A DNA stretch of 64,000 nt, from positions 2,884,285 to 2,948,284 of the forward strand of contig OZ024759.1 of assembly GCA_964016885.1 (NCBI GenBank), written 5' to 3'. Numbering within the stretch: position 1 is the stretch's first letter; each line of letters opens with the position of its first letter. This stretch comes from Eledone cirrhosa. Taxonomy: Eukaryota; Mollusca; Cephalopoda; Octopoda; Eledonidae. Both the position numbers and the translations under genes were made by a program. Shown one piece after another: positions 1 to 15,100 of this stretch. The notes under the pieces are model-generated. The model was not told the DNA's origin, did not search any database, and saw only the letters and a program-made list of their open reading frames with translations.

Positions 1-1478
1 AGTAAAAGGAAAGAAGGGAAAGAGAAGAAAAGTCAAATATTTCAAATTATTAAGATGAATATGCAAATGGGGTTGATGTATAGGGCTGAAAAAACGTTAT
101 TTTAGACGCTAGGTAGATTTAAATAACTATTAGGATATATGTATGTATATGTAGGAAGAAGAAAGTGAAAGAAAGAAAAGTTTGTATTTACGTGAATTTA
201 AAAAGAATTAACAGTTTGTAGGAATGGTGTAATATGATTCCAGAATTTAAAAAAATTTAGCTATATTATGAGTTATAATATTATATATACAATTAATTAG
301 ATCATATGAAGAATTATGGTTGTAAGTATATAAATATCTATATAGATTAATAAGTGTGCAAGTATAAGTATTATTGGTGATTTTATAGAAATAAAACACA
401 CGTATTAATTGTTTACATTTCTAATATGAGTTACGAAGGAGGTTGATTTTACATTTTACATAAATATTTAAGAAAAAGACGTAGTTCAAGTTGTAAGAGA
501 AGAACAATTTGTAGATTCAAATATTTTGTTCCAACATTGAAAATGTTTTCAGAACATTGTTAATTTAGCGAAATTATATAATTTATCATAAAAGTTATTA
601 TGTCTATATTTGCTCAATTGTAAAGGTAAAGATAACTCGAATATTATTTGCTAACCAATAATTTGATGAATGATTTTCTTAGAAAGTATGTAGAGAAAAT
701 TATATATTATTTTGTGTGAGATTATAAGGTTTTTATATTACACGTTTTTCAAGGATGAGAATTACTATTATATATTATTTACGTCGAAAGATGTGTGAAA
801 AGTTTGAAGATTAAAGAGGAAAAAATGTATTATTAGATAAGTCAAGAGTGCATAGGATATCTTTCAGAATGTCAATTAATGAGTATCAATCTACATCTAA
901 AAAATAGATTAAGAAGAATATCATTAGGAAAAGAATATCAATTGGTAAAAATACTAAATTTAAGAAGGAAGATCATTTTAAAAAATTAAATTTTTTAAAG
1001 AAAACCTCAATAAATAACAGGATCATTTTAAAGGTATATAAGATGTAGTCAAGTGTAATGAATATTATAGGTTAAAAATACTTCGGAAAGTAGATTTTTG
1101 GCGATGTCTGCAAGAACTAAATACTTCTGTTTTTAAATTAATAGACTTTTGACAGTTAATTATGTAAAAAAAGGTCCTCGATACACAAATGACAGGTTCT
1201 TGAGAAAGCCATATTTCGGTATGCAGGTGCTTTCGAAATCGTTCCCCAAGATATTGAATAGTCTATATTGTTGTCCTTTAAATTCCAAATTAGATGTGAA
1301 AGTGAAGTGGAAGATTTTATATCGGACCTATTAATTGTATGTTTGTGGTTGTACCAGCGTTCTTTGAATTTTGTAGAAGTGGCACCTATATAGTTAAATA
1401 TTTTGTCTCTAGTTTTTACTGTGCATTTATAAATTAAGTTTTTGTCTAAGCAATTGTTTTGCCCTCTTTCCTTTTACT
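1..1478. other. AT-rich DNA, no gene recognised
   Basis: This stretch is strongly AT-rich, with short purine-rich patches such as the first 40 bases and around 150-180. Reading frames are short; the longest (1149-1334, 61 codons) has no recognisable motif and no flanking splice signals. I see no repeat family or RNA gene here. It is best read as intergenic or intronic DNA, possibly the internal part of a decayed retroelement whose terminal hammerhead motif follows at 1544. Confidence 0.6.
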
Positions 1479-1543
1479 ATCCAGGAAAAACTTGAACCGT
1501 TAAGATCTTCCTGGATATGTCAATATTTATAAAACAAACTTTG

Positions 1544-1604
1544 TATTTTATCTGATGAGAGCGTACCAAAGTTTTGGTTCCCTTGAAATATATATAATAG
1601 AATA
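1544..1604 (+). ncRNA. Candidate hammerhead ribozyme (Penelope-type, copy 1)
   Basis: The core is complete and in the right order. Stem I 5' strand TATTTTAT is at 1544-1551 and CTGATGA at 1552-1558. A stem II hairpin occupies 1559-1584 (10 of 12 positions pair, ACCAAA against TTTGGT around a GT loop). GAAA is at 1585-1588, a palindromic stem III TATATA at 1589-1594, the UA cleavage dinucleotide at 1595-1596, and stem I 3' strand ATAGAATA at 1597-1604, pairing over 8 positions with one G-U. Hammerheads with a minimal stem III are known from Penelope-like element terminal repeats. A 9-bp hairpin (1479-1487 with 1508-1516) lies just upstream. The following 50 bases match, inverted, the flank of the copy at 63709-63774. 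Activity is inferred, not shown. Confidence 0.7.
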
Positions 1605-1731
1605 AATATGGTTTTATAAATACAGTTTCCATTTATTAATATCATTGATATTATACTCCAGAAAACTTGTCGAGTGCTTCGAATCAGTTATAAATATATA
1701 TATTTGTTGAATTACCAACAAATTAAATATC

Positions 1732-1732
<1 letters not shown>

Positions 1733-1775
<43 letters not shown>
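1733..1775. repeat. (TA)n microsatellite
   Basis: About 20 uninterrupted TA units. No coding meaning. Confidence 0.9.
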
Positions 1776-1777
<2 letters not shown>

Positions 1778-2165
1778 TAAATGATGTCCTTAGAATTATT
1801 AGATAAAATATATATCATTTCCTCTCCCAATTAGCATAGTTAACCATATAAAAAATCAATTAGACCAAGATATAAGAAGAAAGGCTCTTATGAAGAAATC
1901 TCCGACAAATAACCGAAATGGCCTCTTCGCGGTGGCCCCAATAGAGTATTTATCCAACATTTCGACAGCATGTAGAAACTGACTAAATATACCATCAACC
2001 ATACACAATTAGGTGTAAAATTAAACTTAGAAGAAATGTGTACATACCGTAATTATATCTCTACCATAGTTTCATCCGTATTTTTAGACATCCAATTAAT
2101 AGGAATGTCTTGAGTTAGGATTCATCAGGAGACAAACTCAAAATCAGACATTTAGTTTTCAATGA
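1776..2165. other. AT-rich spacer, no gene recognised
   Basis: Mostly AT-rich sequence with one less AT-rich patch at 1905-1985. No open frame of note and no family that I can identify. It lies between the hammerhead copy at 1544 and the Penelope fragment at 2322, so it may be decayed internal sequence of that element. Confidence 0.5.
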
Positions 2166-2345
2166 GGTGGAATTAGCGGGTATAGTGATAGCATGGGGTG
2201 GAATTAGCAGGTATAGTGATAACATGGAGTGGGATTAGCGGGTATAGTGATAGCATGGGGTGGAATTAGCGGGTATAGTGATAGCATGGGGTGGAATTAG
2301 CGGGTATAATGATAGCATGGGGTGGAATTAGCGGGTATAGTGAAA
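2166..2345 (+). repeat. 31-bp minisatellite, six copies
   Basis: The word TTAGC recurs at 2173, 2204, 2235, 2266, 2297 and 2328, an exact 31-bp period. Each unit carries GGAATTAGCGGGTATAG with one or two substitutions. It overlaps the first codons of the Penelope-like frame that follows, so the ATG at 2322 lies in the repeat and is not a genuine start. Confidence 0.95.
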
Positions 2346-2954
2346 CCCGTATACACAGATATCGATAACCAGGTGGCGCCGACCACGAGCACTGAGTACG
2401 CTGCGTCTGCGGAACACCATGGAGGAGGTGGGGAGGGCGCCACAGCAAGGCCAAGTACCTGCGTGAATACTGAGCAGCATATAACTCGAACTTCCAACTG
2501 CCGTGTTTGCACACAATGCCCTCTACAAGGGAACTGCCTTGGGAAGAGAGCTGTCTATAAATGTGTGGTTAACACACAAAAAGCTAAGCACACCTACATC
2601 GGTGCAACATCCACGACCTTTAAGTCGAGGATGTACAATCACACAGATTCTTTTAAGAACCGGGATGAGAGGCATTCCACTAGGCTGGCAGACTTGATCT
2701 GGGACTTGAAAGATAGTGGCACTGTGTACGATCTGAACTGGAGTATCATTCAACGTGCAAATGCATACTCAGATGGTGAAGGGCGATGCAGGCTGTGCTT
2801 GACGTAAGCCATGGAAATAGTGAAATTAAAGGGTGACACAGTCAATCTGAAATCCGAGGTCATCATGGCATGCAGACATCAACGAAAATGCACATTCTCT
2901 GCATTGGAATTCCCAGGTAGGTCTAACTTGAGCCCCGTGGCGGTACAGACATGA
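2322..2954 (+). pseudogene. Penelope-like element, GIY-YIG endonuclease domain, broken
   Basis: The frame encodes the C-terminal endonuclease region of a Penelope-like retroelement. A Cys motif (CRVCTQCPLQGNC) precedes AVYKCVV, then TYIGATSTTFKSRMYNH (the YIG core with its Arg), then HSTRLADLIWDLK and CRLCLT. In the family CRLCLT is followed by Glu, the metal-binding catalytic residue. Here that codon is TAA (2805-2807), which fits a GAA to TAA change. The same frame then stays open with family-like sequence (VNLKSEVIMACRHQRK) to a TGA at 2952. The upstream reverse transcriptase is absent and the 5' edge is minisatellite. GIY itself reads AVY. It is a dead fragment; the real domain begins near 2480. 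Confidence 0.85.
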
Positions 2955-3100
2955 ACAATGGGACCGACACAAGTATATGGAATGTGACATCGTACCATTG
3001 GTTATTTTATTTAGAACATGTCAGCACACCCATTACATATATTCTATTGTATTTTAATTAAAAACTGTCATCACATCATCACAGGTACGGCATCTTAATT
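2955..3100. other. Spacer before satellite, no gene
   Basis: AT-rich tail after the Penelope fragment, possibly its 3' untranslated remnant. No motif recognised. It ends where the 29-bp array begins. Confidence 0.5.
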
Positions 3101-6100
3101 TTCATTGATGTACTCCACACTTCCTGCCTTTCATTGATATACTCCACACTTCCTACCTGTCATTGATATACTCCACACTTCCTACCTTTCATTGATGTAC
3201 TCCACACTTCCTACCTTTCATTAATGTACTCCACACTTCCTACCTTTCATTAATGTACTCCACACTTCCTACCTTTCATTAATGTACTCCACACTTCCTA
3301 CCTTTCATTAATGTACTCCACACTTCATACCTTTCATTAATGTACTCCACACTTCCTACCTTTCATACATGTACACCACACTTCCTACCTTTCATTGATG
3401 TACTCCACACTTCCTACCTTTAATTAATGTACTCCACACTTCATACCTTTCATTAATGTACTCCACACTTCCTACCTTTCATTAATGTACTCCACACTTC
3501 CTACCTTTCATTAATGTACTCCACACTTCCTACCTTTAATTAATGTACTCCACACTTCATACCTTTCATTGATGTACTCCACACTTCCTACCTTTAATTA
3601 ATGTACTCCACACTTCCTACCTTTCATTGATATACTCCACACTTCCTACCTGTCATTCATGTACTCCACACTTCCTACCTTTCATTGATGTACTCCACAC
3701 TTCCTGCCTTTCATTGATGTACTCCACACTTCCTACCTTTCATTCATGTACTCCACACTTCCTACCTTTCATTAATGTACTCCACACTTCCTACCTGTCA
3801 TTGATGTACTCCACACTTCCTACCTTTCATTGATGTACTCCACACTTCCTACCTTTTATTAATGTACTCAATACTTCCTACCATTCATTGATGTACTCCA
3901 CACTTCCTACCTTTCATTAATGTACTCCACACTTCCTACCTTTTATTAATGTACTCAATACTTCCTACCATTCATTGATATACTCCACACTTCCTACCTT
4001 TCATTAATGTACTCCACACTTCCTACCTTTCATTGATGTATTCCACACTTCCTACCTTTCATTAATGTACACCACACTTCCTACCTTTTATTAATGTACT
4101 CAATACTTCCTACCATTCATTGATATACTCCACACTTCCTACCTTTCATTAATGTACTCCACACTTCCTACCTTTCATACATGTACACCACACTTCCTAC
4201 CTTTCATTGATGTACACCACACTTCCTACCTTTTATTAATGTACTCAATACTTCCTACTATTCATTGATGTACTCCACACTTCCTACCTTTCATTGATGT
4301 ACTCCACACTTCCTACCTTTCATTGATGTACTCCACACTTCATACCTTTCATTGATATACTCCACACTTCCTACCTTTCATTAATGTACTCAATAGTTCC
4401 TACCTTTCATTCATGTACTCCACACTTCCTATCTTTTATTGATGTACTCCACACTTCCTACCTTTCATTGATGTACTCCACACTTCCTATCTTTTATTGA
4501 TGTACTCCACACTTCCTACCTTTCATTGTAATACTCCACACTTCGTACCTTTCATTGATGTACTCCACACTTCCTACCTTTCATTGATGTACTCCACACT
4601 TCCTACCTTTCATTAATGTACTCCACACTTCCTACCTTTCATACATGTACACCACACTTCCTACCTTTCATTGATGTACACCACACTTCCTACCTTTTAT
4701 TAATGTACTCAATACTTCCTACCATTCATTGATGTACTCCACACTTCCTACCTTTCATTGATGTACTCCACACTTCATACCTTTCATTGATGGACTCCAC
4801 ACTTCCTACCTTTTATTAATGTACTCAAAACTTCCTACCATTCATTGATGTACTCCACACTTCCTATCTTTCATTAATGTACTCCACACTTCCTTCCTTT
4901 CATTGATGTACTTCACACTTCCTACCTTTTATTGATGTACTCCACATTTACAACCTTTCATTGATGTACTCCACACTTCCTACCTTTCATTAATGTGCTC
5001 CACACTTCCTACCTGTTATTGATGTACTCCACATTTACAACCTTTCATTGATGTACTCCACACTTCCTACCTTTCATTAATGTACACCACACTTCCTACC
5101 TTTTATTAATGTACTCAATACTTCCTACTATTCATTGATGTACTCCACACTTCCTACCATTCATTAATGTACTCAATACTTCCTACCTTTCATTGATGTA
5201 CACCACACTTCCTACCTTTCATACATGTACACCACACTTCCTACCTTTCATTGATGTACTCCACACTTCCTACCTTTCATTGATGTACTCCACACTTCCT
5301 ACCTTTCATTAATGTACTCCACACTTCCTACCTTTTATTAATGTACTCAATACTTCCTACTATTCATTGATGTACTCCACACTTCCTACCTTTCATTGAT
5401 GTACTCCACACTTCCTTCCTTTTATTGATGTACTCCACATTTACAACCTTTCATTGATGTACTCCACACTTCCTACCTTTCATTAATGTACTCCACACTT
5501 CCTACCTTTCATTGATGTACTCCACACTTCCTACCTTTCATTAATGTACTCCACACTTCCTACCGTTTATTAATGTACTCCACACTTCCTACCTTTCATT
5601 GATGTACTCCACACTTCCTACCTTTCATTAATGTACTCCACACTTCCTACCGTTTATTAATGTACTCCACACTTCCTACCTTTCATTGATGTACTCCATA
5701 CTTCCTACTCTTTATTAATGTACTCAATAGTTCCTACCTTTCATTGATGTACTCCACACTTCCTACCTTTTATTAATGTACTCCACACTTCCTACCTTTT
5801 ATTAATGTACTCCACACCTCCTACCTTTCATTGATGTACTCCAGGCTTCCTACCTTTCATTAATGTACTCCACACTTCCTACCTTTCATTAATGTACTCC
5901 ACACTTCGTATCTTTCATTGATGTACTCCACACTTCCTACCTTTCATTCATGTACTCCACACTTCCTACCTTTCATTGATGTACTCCACACTTCCTACCT
6001 TTCATTAATGTACTCCACACTTCGAACCTTTCATTGATATACTCCACACTTCCTACCTTTGATTGATGTACTCCACACTTCCTACCTTTCATTAATGTAC

Positions 6101-9100
6101 TCCACACTTCCTACCTTTCATTCATGTACTCCACACTTCCTACCTTTCATTGATGTACTCCACACTTCCTACCTTTCATTGATGTACTCCACATTTCCTA
6201 CCTTTCATTGATGTACTCCACACTTCCTACCTTTCATACATGTACACCACACTTCCTACCTTTCATTGATGTACTCCACACTTCCTACCTTTCATTGAGG
6301 TACTCCACACTTCCTATCTTTTATTGATGTACTCCACACTTCCTAACTTTCATTAATGTACTCCATACATCCTACCTTTTATTAATGTACTCCACACTTC
6401 CTACCTTTCATTAATATACTCCACACGTCCTACCTGTCATTGATATACTACACACTTCCTACCTTTCAGTGATGTACTCCACACTTCCTACCTTTCATTC
6501 ATGTACTCCACACTTCCTATCTTTTATTAATATACTCCACACTTCCTACCTTTCATTAATGTACTCCATACTTCCTACCTTTCATTGATGTACTCCACAC
6601 TTCCTACCTTTCATTCATGTACTCCACACTTCCTATCTTTTATTGATGTACTCCACACTTCCTACCTTTTATTGATGTACTCCACACTTCCTACCTTTCA
6701 TTGATATACTAAACACTTCGTACCTTTCATTGATGTACTCCACACTTCGTACCTTTCATTGATATACTCCACACTTCCTACCTTTCATTGATGTACTCCA
6801 CACTTCCTACCTTTCATTAATGTACTCAACACTTCCTACCTTTCATTGATGTACTCCACACTTCATACCTTTCATTGATGGACTCCACACTTCCTACCTT
6901 TTATTAATGTACTCAAAACTTCCTACCATTCATTGATGTACTCCACACTTCCTATCTTTCATTAATGTACTCCACACTTCCTTCCTTTCATTGATGTACT
7001 TCACACTTCCTACCTTTTATTGATGTACTCCACACTTCCTACCTGTTATTGATGTACTCCACATTTACAACCTTTCATTGATGTACTCCACACTTCCTAC
7101 CTTTCATTGATGTACTCCACACTTCCTACCTTTCATTGATGTACTCCACACTTCATACCTTTCATTGATGGACTCCACACTTCCTACCTTTTATTAATGT
7201 ACTCAAAACTTCCTACCATTCATTGATGTACTCCACACTTCCTATCTTTCATTAATGTACTCCACACTTCCTTCCTTTCATTGATGTACTTCACACTTCC
7301 TACCTTTTATTGATGTACTCCACACTTCCTACCTGTTATTGATGTACTCCACATTTACAACCTTTCATTGATGTACTCCACACTTCCTACCTTTTATTAA
7401 TGTACTCAATACTTCCTACCATTCATTAATGTACTCAATACTTCCTACCTTTCATTGATGTACACCACACTTCCTACCTTTCATACATGTACACCACACT
7501 TCCTACCTTTCATTGATGTACACCACACTTCCTACCTTTTATTAATGTACTCAATACTTCCTACTATTCATTGATGTACTCCACACTTCCTACCTTTCAT
7601 TGATGTACTCCACACTTCCTACATTTTATTAATGTACTCCACACTTCCTACCGTTTATTAACGTACTCCACACTTCCTACCTTTTATTGATGTACTCCAC
7701 ACTTGCTACGTTTCATTGATGTACTCCACACTTCCTACCTGTTATTGATGTACTCCACATTTACAACCTTTCATTGATGTACTCCACACTTCCTACCTTT
7801 CATTAATGTACTCCACACTTCCTACCTGTTATTGATGTACTCCACATTTACAACCTTTCATTGATGTACTCCACACTTCCTACCTTTCATTAATGTACAC
7901 CACACTTCCTACCTTTTATTAATGTACTCAATACTTCCTACCATTCATTAATGTACTCAATACTTCCTACCTTTCATTGATGTACTCCACACTTCCTACC
8001 TTTCATTAATGTACTCCACACATCCTACCTTTCATTAATGTACTCCACACATTCTACCTTTCATTGATGTACTCCACACTTCCTACCTTTCATTGATATA
8101 CTCCACACTTCCTACCTTTTATTAATGTACTCCACACTTCCTACCTTTCATTGATGTACTCCAGGCTTCCTACCTTTTATTAATGTACTCCACACTTCCT
8201 AACTTTTCATTGATGTACTCCACACTTCCTACCTTTCATTAATGTACTCCACACTTCTTACCTTTCATTAATGTACTCCACACTTCCTACCTTTCATTAA
8301 TGTACTCCACACTTCCTACCTTTCATTGATGTACTCCACACTTCCTACCTTTCATTGATGTACTCCACACTTCCTACCCTTCATTGATGTACTCCACACT
8401 TCCTACCTTTCATTGATGTACTCCACACTTCCTACCTTTCATTAATGTACTTAACACATCCAACCTTTCATTAATCTACTCCACACTTCCTACCGTTTAT
8501 TAATGTACTCAATACTTCCTACCTTTCATTAATGTACTCCACACTGCCTACCTTTCATTAATGTACTCAATACTTCCTACCTTTCATTGATGTACACCAC
8601 ACTTCCTACCTTTCATTAATGTACTCAATACTTCCTACCTTTCATTAATGTACTCAACACATCCAACCTTTCATTAATGTACTCCACACATCCTACCTTC
8701 CATTAATCTACTCCACACTTCCTACATTTTATTAATGTACTCCACACTTCCTACCGTTTATTAATGTACTCATTACTTCCTACCTTTCATTGATGTACTC
8801 CACACTTCCTACCTTTCATTAAGGTACTCAATACTTCCTACCTTTCATTGATGTACTCCACACTTCCTACCTTTCATTAATGTACTCAATACTTCCTACC
8901 TTTCATTGATGTACTCCACACTTCCTACCTTTCATTAAGGTACTCAATACTTCCTACCTTTCATTGATGTACTCCACACTTCCTACCTTTCATTAAGGTA
9001 CTCAATACTTCCTACCTTTCATTGATGTACTCCACACTTCCTACCTTTCATTAATGTACTCCACACTTCCTACCTTTCATTAATGTACTCCACACTTCCT

Positions 9101-12100
9101 ACCTTTCATTAATGTACTCCACACTTCCTACCTTTCATTAAGGTACTCAATACTTCCTACCTTTCATTAATGTACTCCACACTTCCTACCTTTCATTAAG
9201 GTACTCAATACTTCCTACCTTTCATTAATGTACTCCACACATCCTACCTTTCATTGACGTACTCCACACTTCCTACCTTTCATTGATGTACTCCACACTT
9301 CCTACCTTTCATTAATGTACTCCACACATCCTAACTTTCATTAATGTACTCCACACTTCCTACCTTTAATTAATGTACTCCACACTTCATACCTTTCATT
9401 GATGTACTCCACACTTCCTACCTTTCATTGATGTACTCCACACTTCCTACCTTTCATTGATGTACACCACACTTCCTACCTTTCATTGATGTACTCCACA
9501 CTTCCTACCTTTTATTAATGTACTCCACACTTCCTACCTTTCATTGAAATAATCCACACTTCCTACCTTTCATTGATGTACTCCACACTTCTTACCTTTT
9601 ATTAATGTACTCCACACTTCCTACCATTCATTGATGTACTCCACACTTCCTACCTTTCATTGATGTACTCCACACTTCCTACCTTTTATTAATGTACTCC
9701 ACACTTTCTACCTTTCATTGATGTACTCCACACTTCCTACCTTTTATTAATGTACTCCACACTTCCTACCTTTCATTGAAATAATCCACACTTCCTACCT
9801 TTCATTGATGTACTCCACACTTCTTACCTTTTATTGATGTACTCCACATTTACAACCTTTCATTGATGTACTCCACATTTCCTACCTTTCATTAATATAC
9901 TCCACACTTCCTACCTTTTATTAATGTACTCCACACTTCCTACCATTCATTGATGTACTCCACACTTCCTACCTTTCATTGATGTACTCCACACTTCCTA
10001 CCTTTCATTAATGTACTCCACACTTCCTACCTTTCATTAATGTACTCAACACATCCAACCTTTCATTAATGTACTCCACACATCCTACCTTCCATTAATC
10101 TACTCCACACTTCCTACATTTTATTAATGTACTCCACACTTCCTACCGTTTATTAATGTACTCATTACTTCCTACCTTTCATTGATGTACTCCACACTTC
10201 CTACCTTTCATTAAGGTACTCAATACTTCCTACCTTTCATTGATGTACTCCACACTTCCTACCTTTCATTAATGTACTCAATACTTCCTACCTTTCATTG
10301 ATGTACTCCACACTTCCTACCTTTCATTAATGTACTCCACACTTCCTACCTTTCATTAATGTACTCCACACTTCCTACCTTTCATTAAGGTACTCAATAC
10401 TTCCTACCTTTCATTAATGTACTCCACACTTCCTACCTTTCATTAAGGTACTCAATACTTCCTACCTTTCATTAATGTACTCCACACATCCTACCTTTCA
10501 TTGACGTACTCCACACTTCCTACCTTTCATTGATGTACTCCACACTTCCTACCTTTCATTAATGTACTCCACACATCCTAACTTTCATTAATGTACTCCA
10601 CACTTCCTACCTTTTATTAATGTACTCCACACTTCCTACCTTTCATTGAAATAATCCACACTTCCAACCTTTCATTGATGTACTCCACACTTCTTACCTT
10701 TTATTGATGTACTCCACATTTACAACCTTTCATTGATGTACTCCACATTTCCTACCTTTCATTAATATACTCCACACTTCCTACCTTTTATTAATGTACT
10801 CCACACTTCCTACCATTCATTGATGTACTCCACACTTCCTACCTTTCATTGATGTACTCCACACTTCCTACCTTTCATTGATGTACTCCACACTTCCTAC
10901 CTTTCATTAATGTACTCAATAGTTCCTACCTTTCATTAATGTACTCCACACTTCCTACCTTTCATTAATGTACTCCACACTTCCTACCTTTTATTGATGT
11001 ACTCCACATTTACAACCTTTCATTGATGTACTCCACACTTCCTACCTTTCATTAATGTACTCCACACTTCCTACCTTTTATTGATGTACTCCACATTTAC
11101 AACCTTTCATTGATGTACTCCACACTTCCTACCTTTCATTGATGTACTCCACTCTTCCTACCTTTTATTAATGTACTCCACACTTCCTACCTTTCATTAA
11201 TGTACTCCATACATCCTACCTTTTATTAATGTACTCCACACTTCCTACCTTTCATTGATGTACTCCACACTTCCTACCTTTCATTGATATACTCCACATT
11301 TCCTACCTTTCATTAATGTACTCCACACTTCCTACCTTTCATTGATATACTCCACCATTCCTACCTTTCATTAATGTACTCCATACATCCTACCTTTTAT
11401 TAATGTACTCCACACTTCCTACCTTTCATTGATATACACCACACTTCCTACCTTTCATTGATGTACTCCACACTTCCTACCTTTCATTAATGTACTCCAC
11501 ACATCGTACCTTTAATTAATGTACTCCACACTTCCTACCTTTCATTAATGTACTCCACACTTCCTACCTTTCATTAAAGTACTCCACACTTCCTACCTTT
11601 CATTGATGTACTCCACACTTCCTACCTTTCATTAATCTACTCCACACTTCCTACCTTTCATTAATGTACTCCACACTTCCTACCTTTCATTAATGTACTC
11701 CATACTTCCTACCTTTCATTAATGTACTCCACACTTCATATCTTTCATTAATGTACTCCACACTTCCTACCTTTTATTAATGTACTCCACACTTCCTACC
11801 TTTCATTAATGTACTCCACACTTCCTACCTTTCATTAAAGTACTCCACACTTCCTACCTTTCATTGATGTACTCCACACTTCCTACCTTTCATTAAAGTA
11901 CTCCACACTTCCTACCTTTCATTGATGTACTCCACACTTCCTACCTTTCATTAATGTACTCCACACTTCCAACCTTTTATTAATGTACTCCACACTTCCT
12001 ACCTTTCATTAATGTACTCCACACTTCCTACCTTTCATTAATGTACTCCACACTTCCAACCTTTTATTAATGTACTCCACACTTCCAACCTTTTATTAAT

Positions 12101-15100
12101 GTACTCCACACTTCCTACCTTTCATTAATGTACTCCACACTTCCTACCTTTCATTAATGTACTCCACACTTCCAACCTTTTATTAATGTACTCCACACTT
12201 CCTACCTTTCATTGATGTACTCCACACTTCCTACCTTTCATTAATGTACTCCACACTTCCAACCTTTTATTAATGTACTCCACACTTCCTACCTTTCATT
12301 AATGTACTCCACACTTCCTACCTTTCATTAATGTACTCCACACTTCCAACCTTTTATTAATGTACTCATTACTTCCTACCTTTCATTAATGTACTCCACA
12401 CTTCCTACCTTTCATTGATGTACTCCACACTTCCTACCTTTTATTAATCTACTCCACACTTCCTACCTTTCATTGATGTACTCCACACTTCCTACCTTTC
12501 ATTAATGTACTCCACACTTCCTACCTTTCATTAATGTACTCAATACTTCCTACCTTTCATTAATGTACTCCACACTTCCTACCTTTCATTAATGTACTCC
12601 ACACATCCTACCTTTCATTAATATACTCCACACTTCCTACCTTTCATTGATGTACTCCACACTTCCTACCTTTCATTAATGTACTCCACACTTCCTACCT
12701 TTCATTAATGTACTCCACACTTCCTACCTTTCATTAAAGTACTCAATACTTCCTACCTTTCATTAATGTACTCCACACTTCCTACCTTTCATTGACATAC
12801 TCCACCTTCCTACCTTTCATTAATGTACTCCACACTTCCTACCTTTCATTAATGTACTCAATACTTCCTACCTTTCATTGATGTACTCCACACTTCCTAC
12901 CTTTCATTAATGTACTCCACACTTCCTACCTTTCATTAATGTACTCCACACATCCTACCTTTCATTAATATACTCCACACTTCCTACCTTTCATTGATGT
13001 ACTCCACATTTCCTAACTTTCATTAATGTACTCCACACTTCCTACCTTTCATTAATGTACTCCACACTTCCTACCTTTCATTAAAGTACTCAATACTTCC
13101 TACCTTTCATTAATGTACTCCACACTTCCTCCCTTTCATTAATGTACTCCACACTTCCTACCTTTCATTAATGTACTCCACACTTCCTACCTTTCATTAA
13201 TGTACTCCACACTTCCTACCTTTCATTAATGTACTCCACACTTCCTACCTTTCATTAATGTACTCCACACTTCCTACCTTTCATTGATGTACTCCACACT
13301 TCCTACATTTCATTAATGTACTCCACACTTCCTAACTTTCATTAATGTACTCCGCACATCCTACCTTTCATTAATGTACTCCACGCTTCCTACCTTTCAT
13401 TAATGTACTCAATACTTCCTACCGTTCATTGATGTACACCACACTTCCTACCTTTCATTGATGTACTCCACACTTCCTACCTTTCATTAATGTACTCAAT
13501 ACTTCCTACCTTTCATTGATGTACTCCACACTTCCTACCTTTCATTAATGTACTCAATACTTCCTACCTTTCATTGACGTACTCCACACTTCCTACCTTT
13601 CATTGATGTACTCCACACTTCCTACCTTTCATTGACGTACTCCACACTTCCTACCTTTCATTAATGTACTCCACACTTCGTACCTTGCATTGATGTACTC
13701 CACACTTCCTACCTTTCATTGATGTACTCCACACTTCCTACCTTTCATTAATGTACTCCACACTTCGTACCATTCATTGATATAGTCCACACTTCCTACC
13801 TTTCATTGATGTACTCCACACTTCCTACATTTTATTAATGTACTCCACACTTCCTACCTTTTATTGATGTACTCCACACTTGCTACGTTTCATTAATGTA
13901 TTTCACACTTTCTACCTTTTATTAATGTACTCCACACTTCCAACCTTTTATTAATGTACTCCACCCTTCCTACCTTTCATTGATGTACTCCACACTTCCT
14001 ACCTTTCATTAATGTACTCCACACATCCTACCTTTCATTAATGTACTCCACACATTCTACCTTTCATTGATGTACTCCACACTTCCTACCTTTCATTGAT
14101 ATACTCCACACTTCCTACCTTTTATTAATGTACTCCACTCTTCCTACCTTTCATTGATGTACTCCAGGCTTCCTACCTTTTATTAATGTACTCCACACTT
14201 CCTACCTTTCATTAATGTACTCCACACTTCCTACCTTTCATTGATGTACTCCACACTTCCTACCCTTCATTGATGTACTCCACACTTCCTACCTTTCATT
14301 AATGTACTCCACACTTCCTACCTTTCATTAATGTACTCAACACATCCAACCTTTCATTAATGTACTCCACACTTCCTACCTTTCATTAATGTACTCAACA
14401 CATCCAACCTTTCATTAATGTACTCCACACTTCCTACCTTCCATTAATCTACTCCACACTTCCTACCTTTTATTAATGTACTCAATACTTCCTACCTTTC
14501 ATTAATGTACTCCACACTTCCTACCTTTCATTAATGTACTCAATACTTCCTACCTTTCATTGATGTACACCACACTTCCTACCTTTCATTAATGTACTCA
14601 ATACTTCCTACCTTTCATTAATGTACTCCACACTTCCTACCTTTCATTAATGTACTCCACACGTCCTACCTTTCATTAATGTACTCCACACTTCCTACAT
14701 TTTATTAATGTACTCCACACTTCCTACCGTTTATTAATGTACTCATTACTTCCTACCTTTCATTGATGTACTCCACACTTCCTACCTTTCATTAAGGTAC
14801 TCAATACTTCCTACCTTTCATTGATGTACTCCACACTTCCTACCTTTCATTAATGTACTCCACACTTCCTACCTTTCATTAATGTACTCCACACTTCCTA
14901 CCTTTCATTAAAGTACTCAATACTTCCTACCTTTCATTAATGTACTCCACACTTCCTACCTTTCATTGACATACTCCACCTTCCTACCTTTCATTAATGT
15001 ACTCCACACTTCCTACCTTTCATTAATGTACTCAATACTTCCTACCTTTCATTGATGTACTCCACACTTCCTACCTTTCATTAATGTACTCCACACTTCC

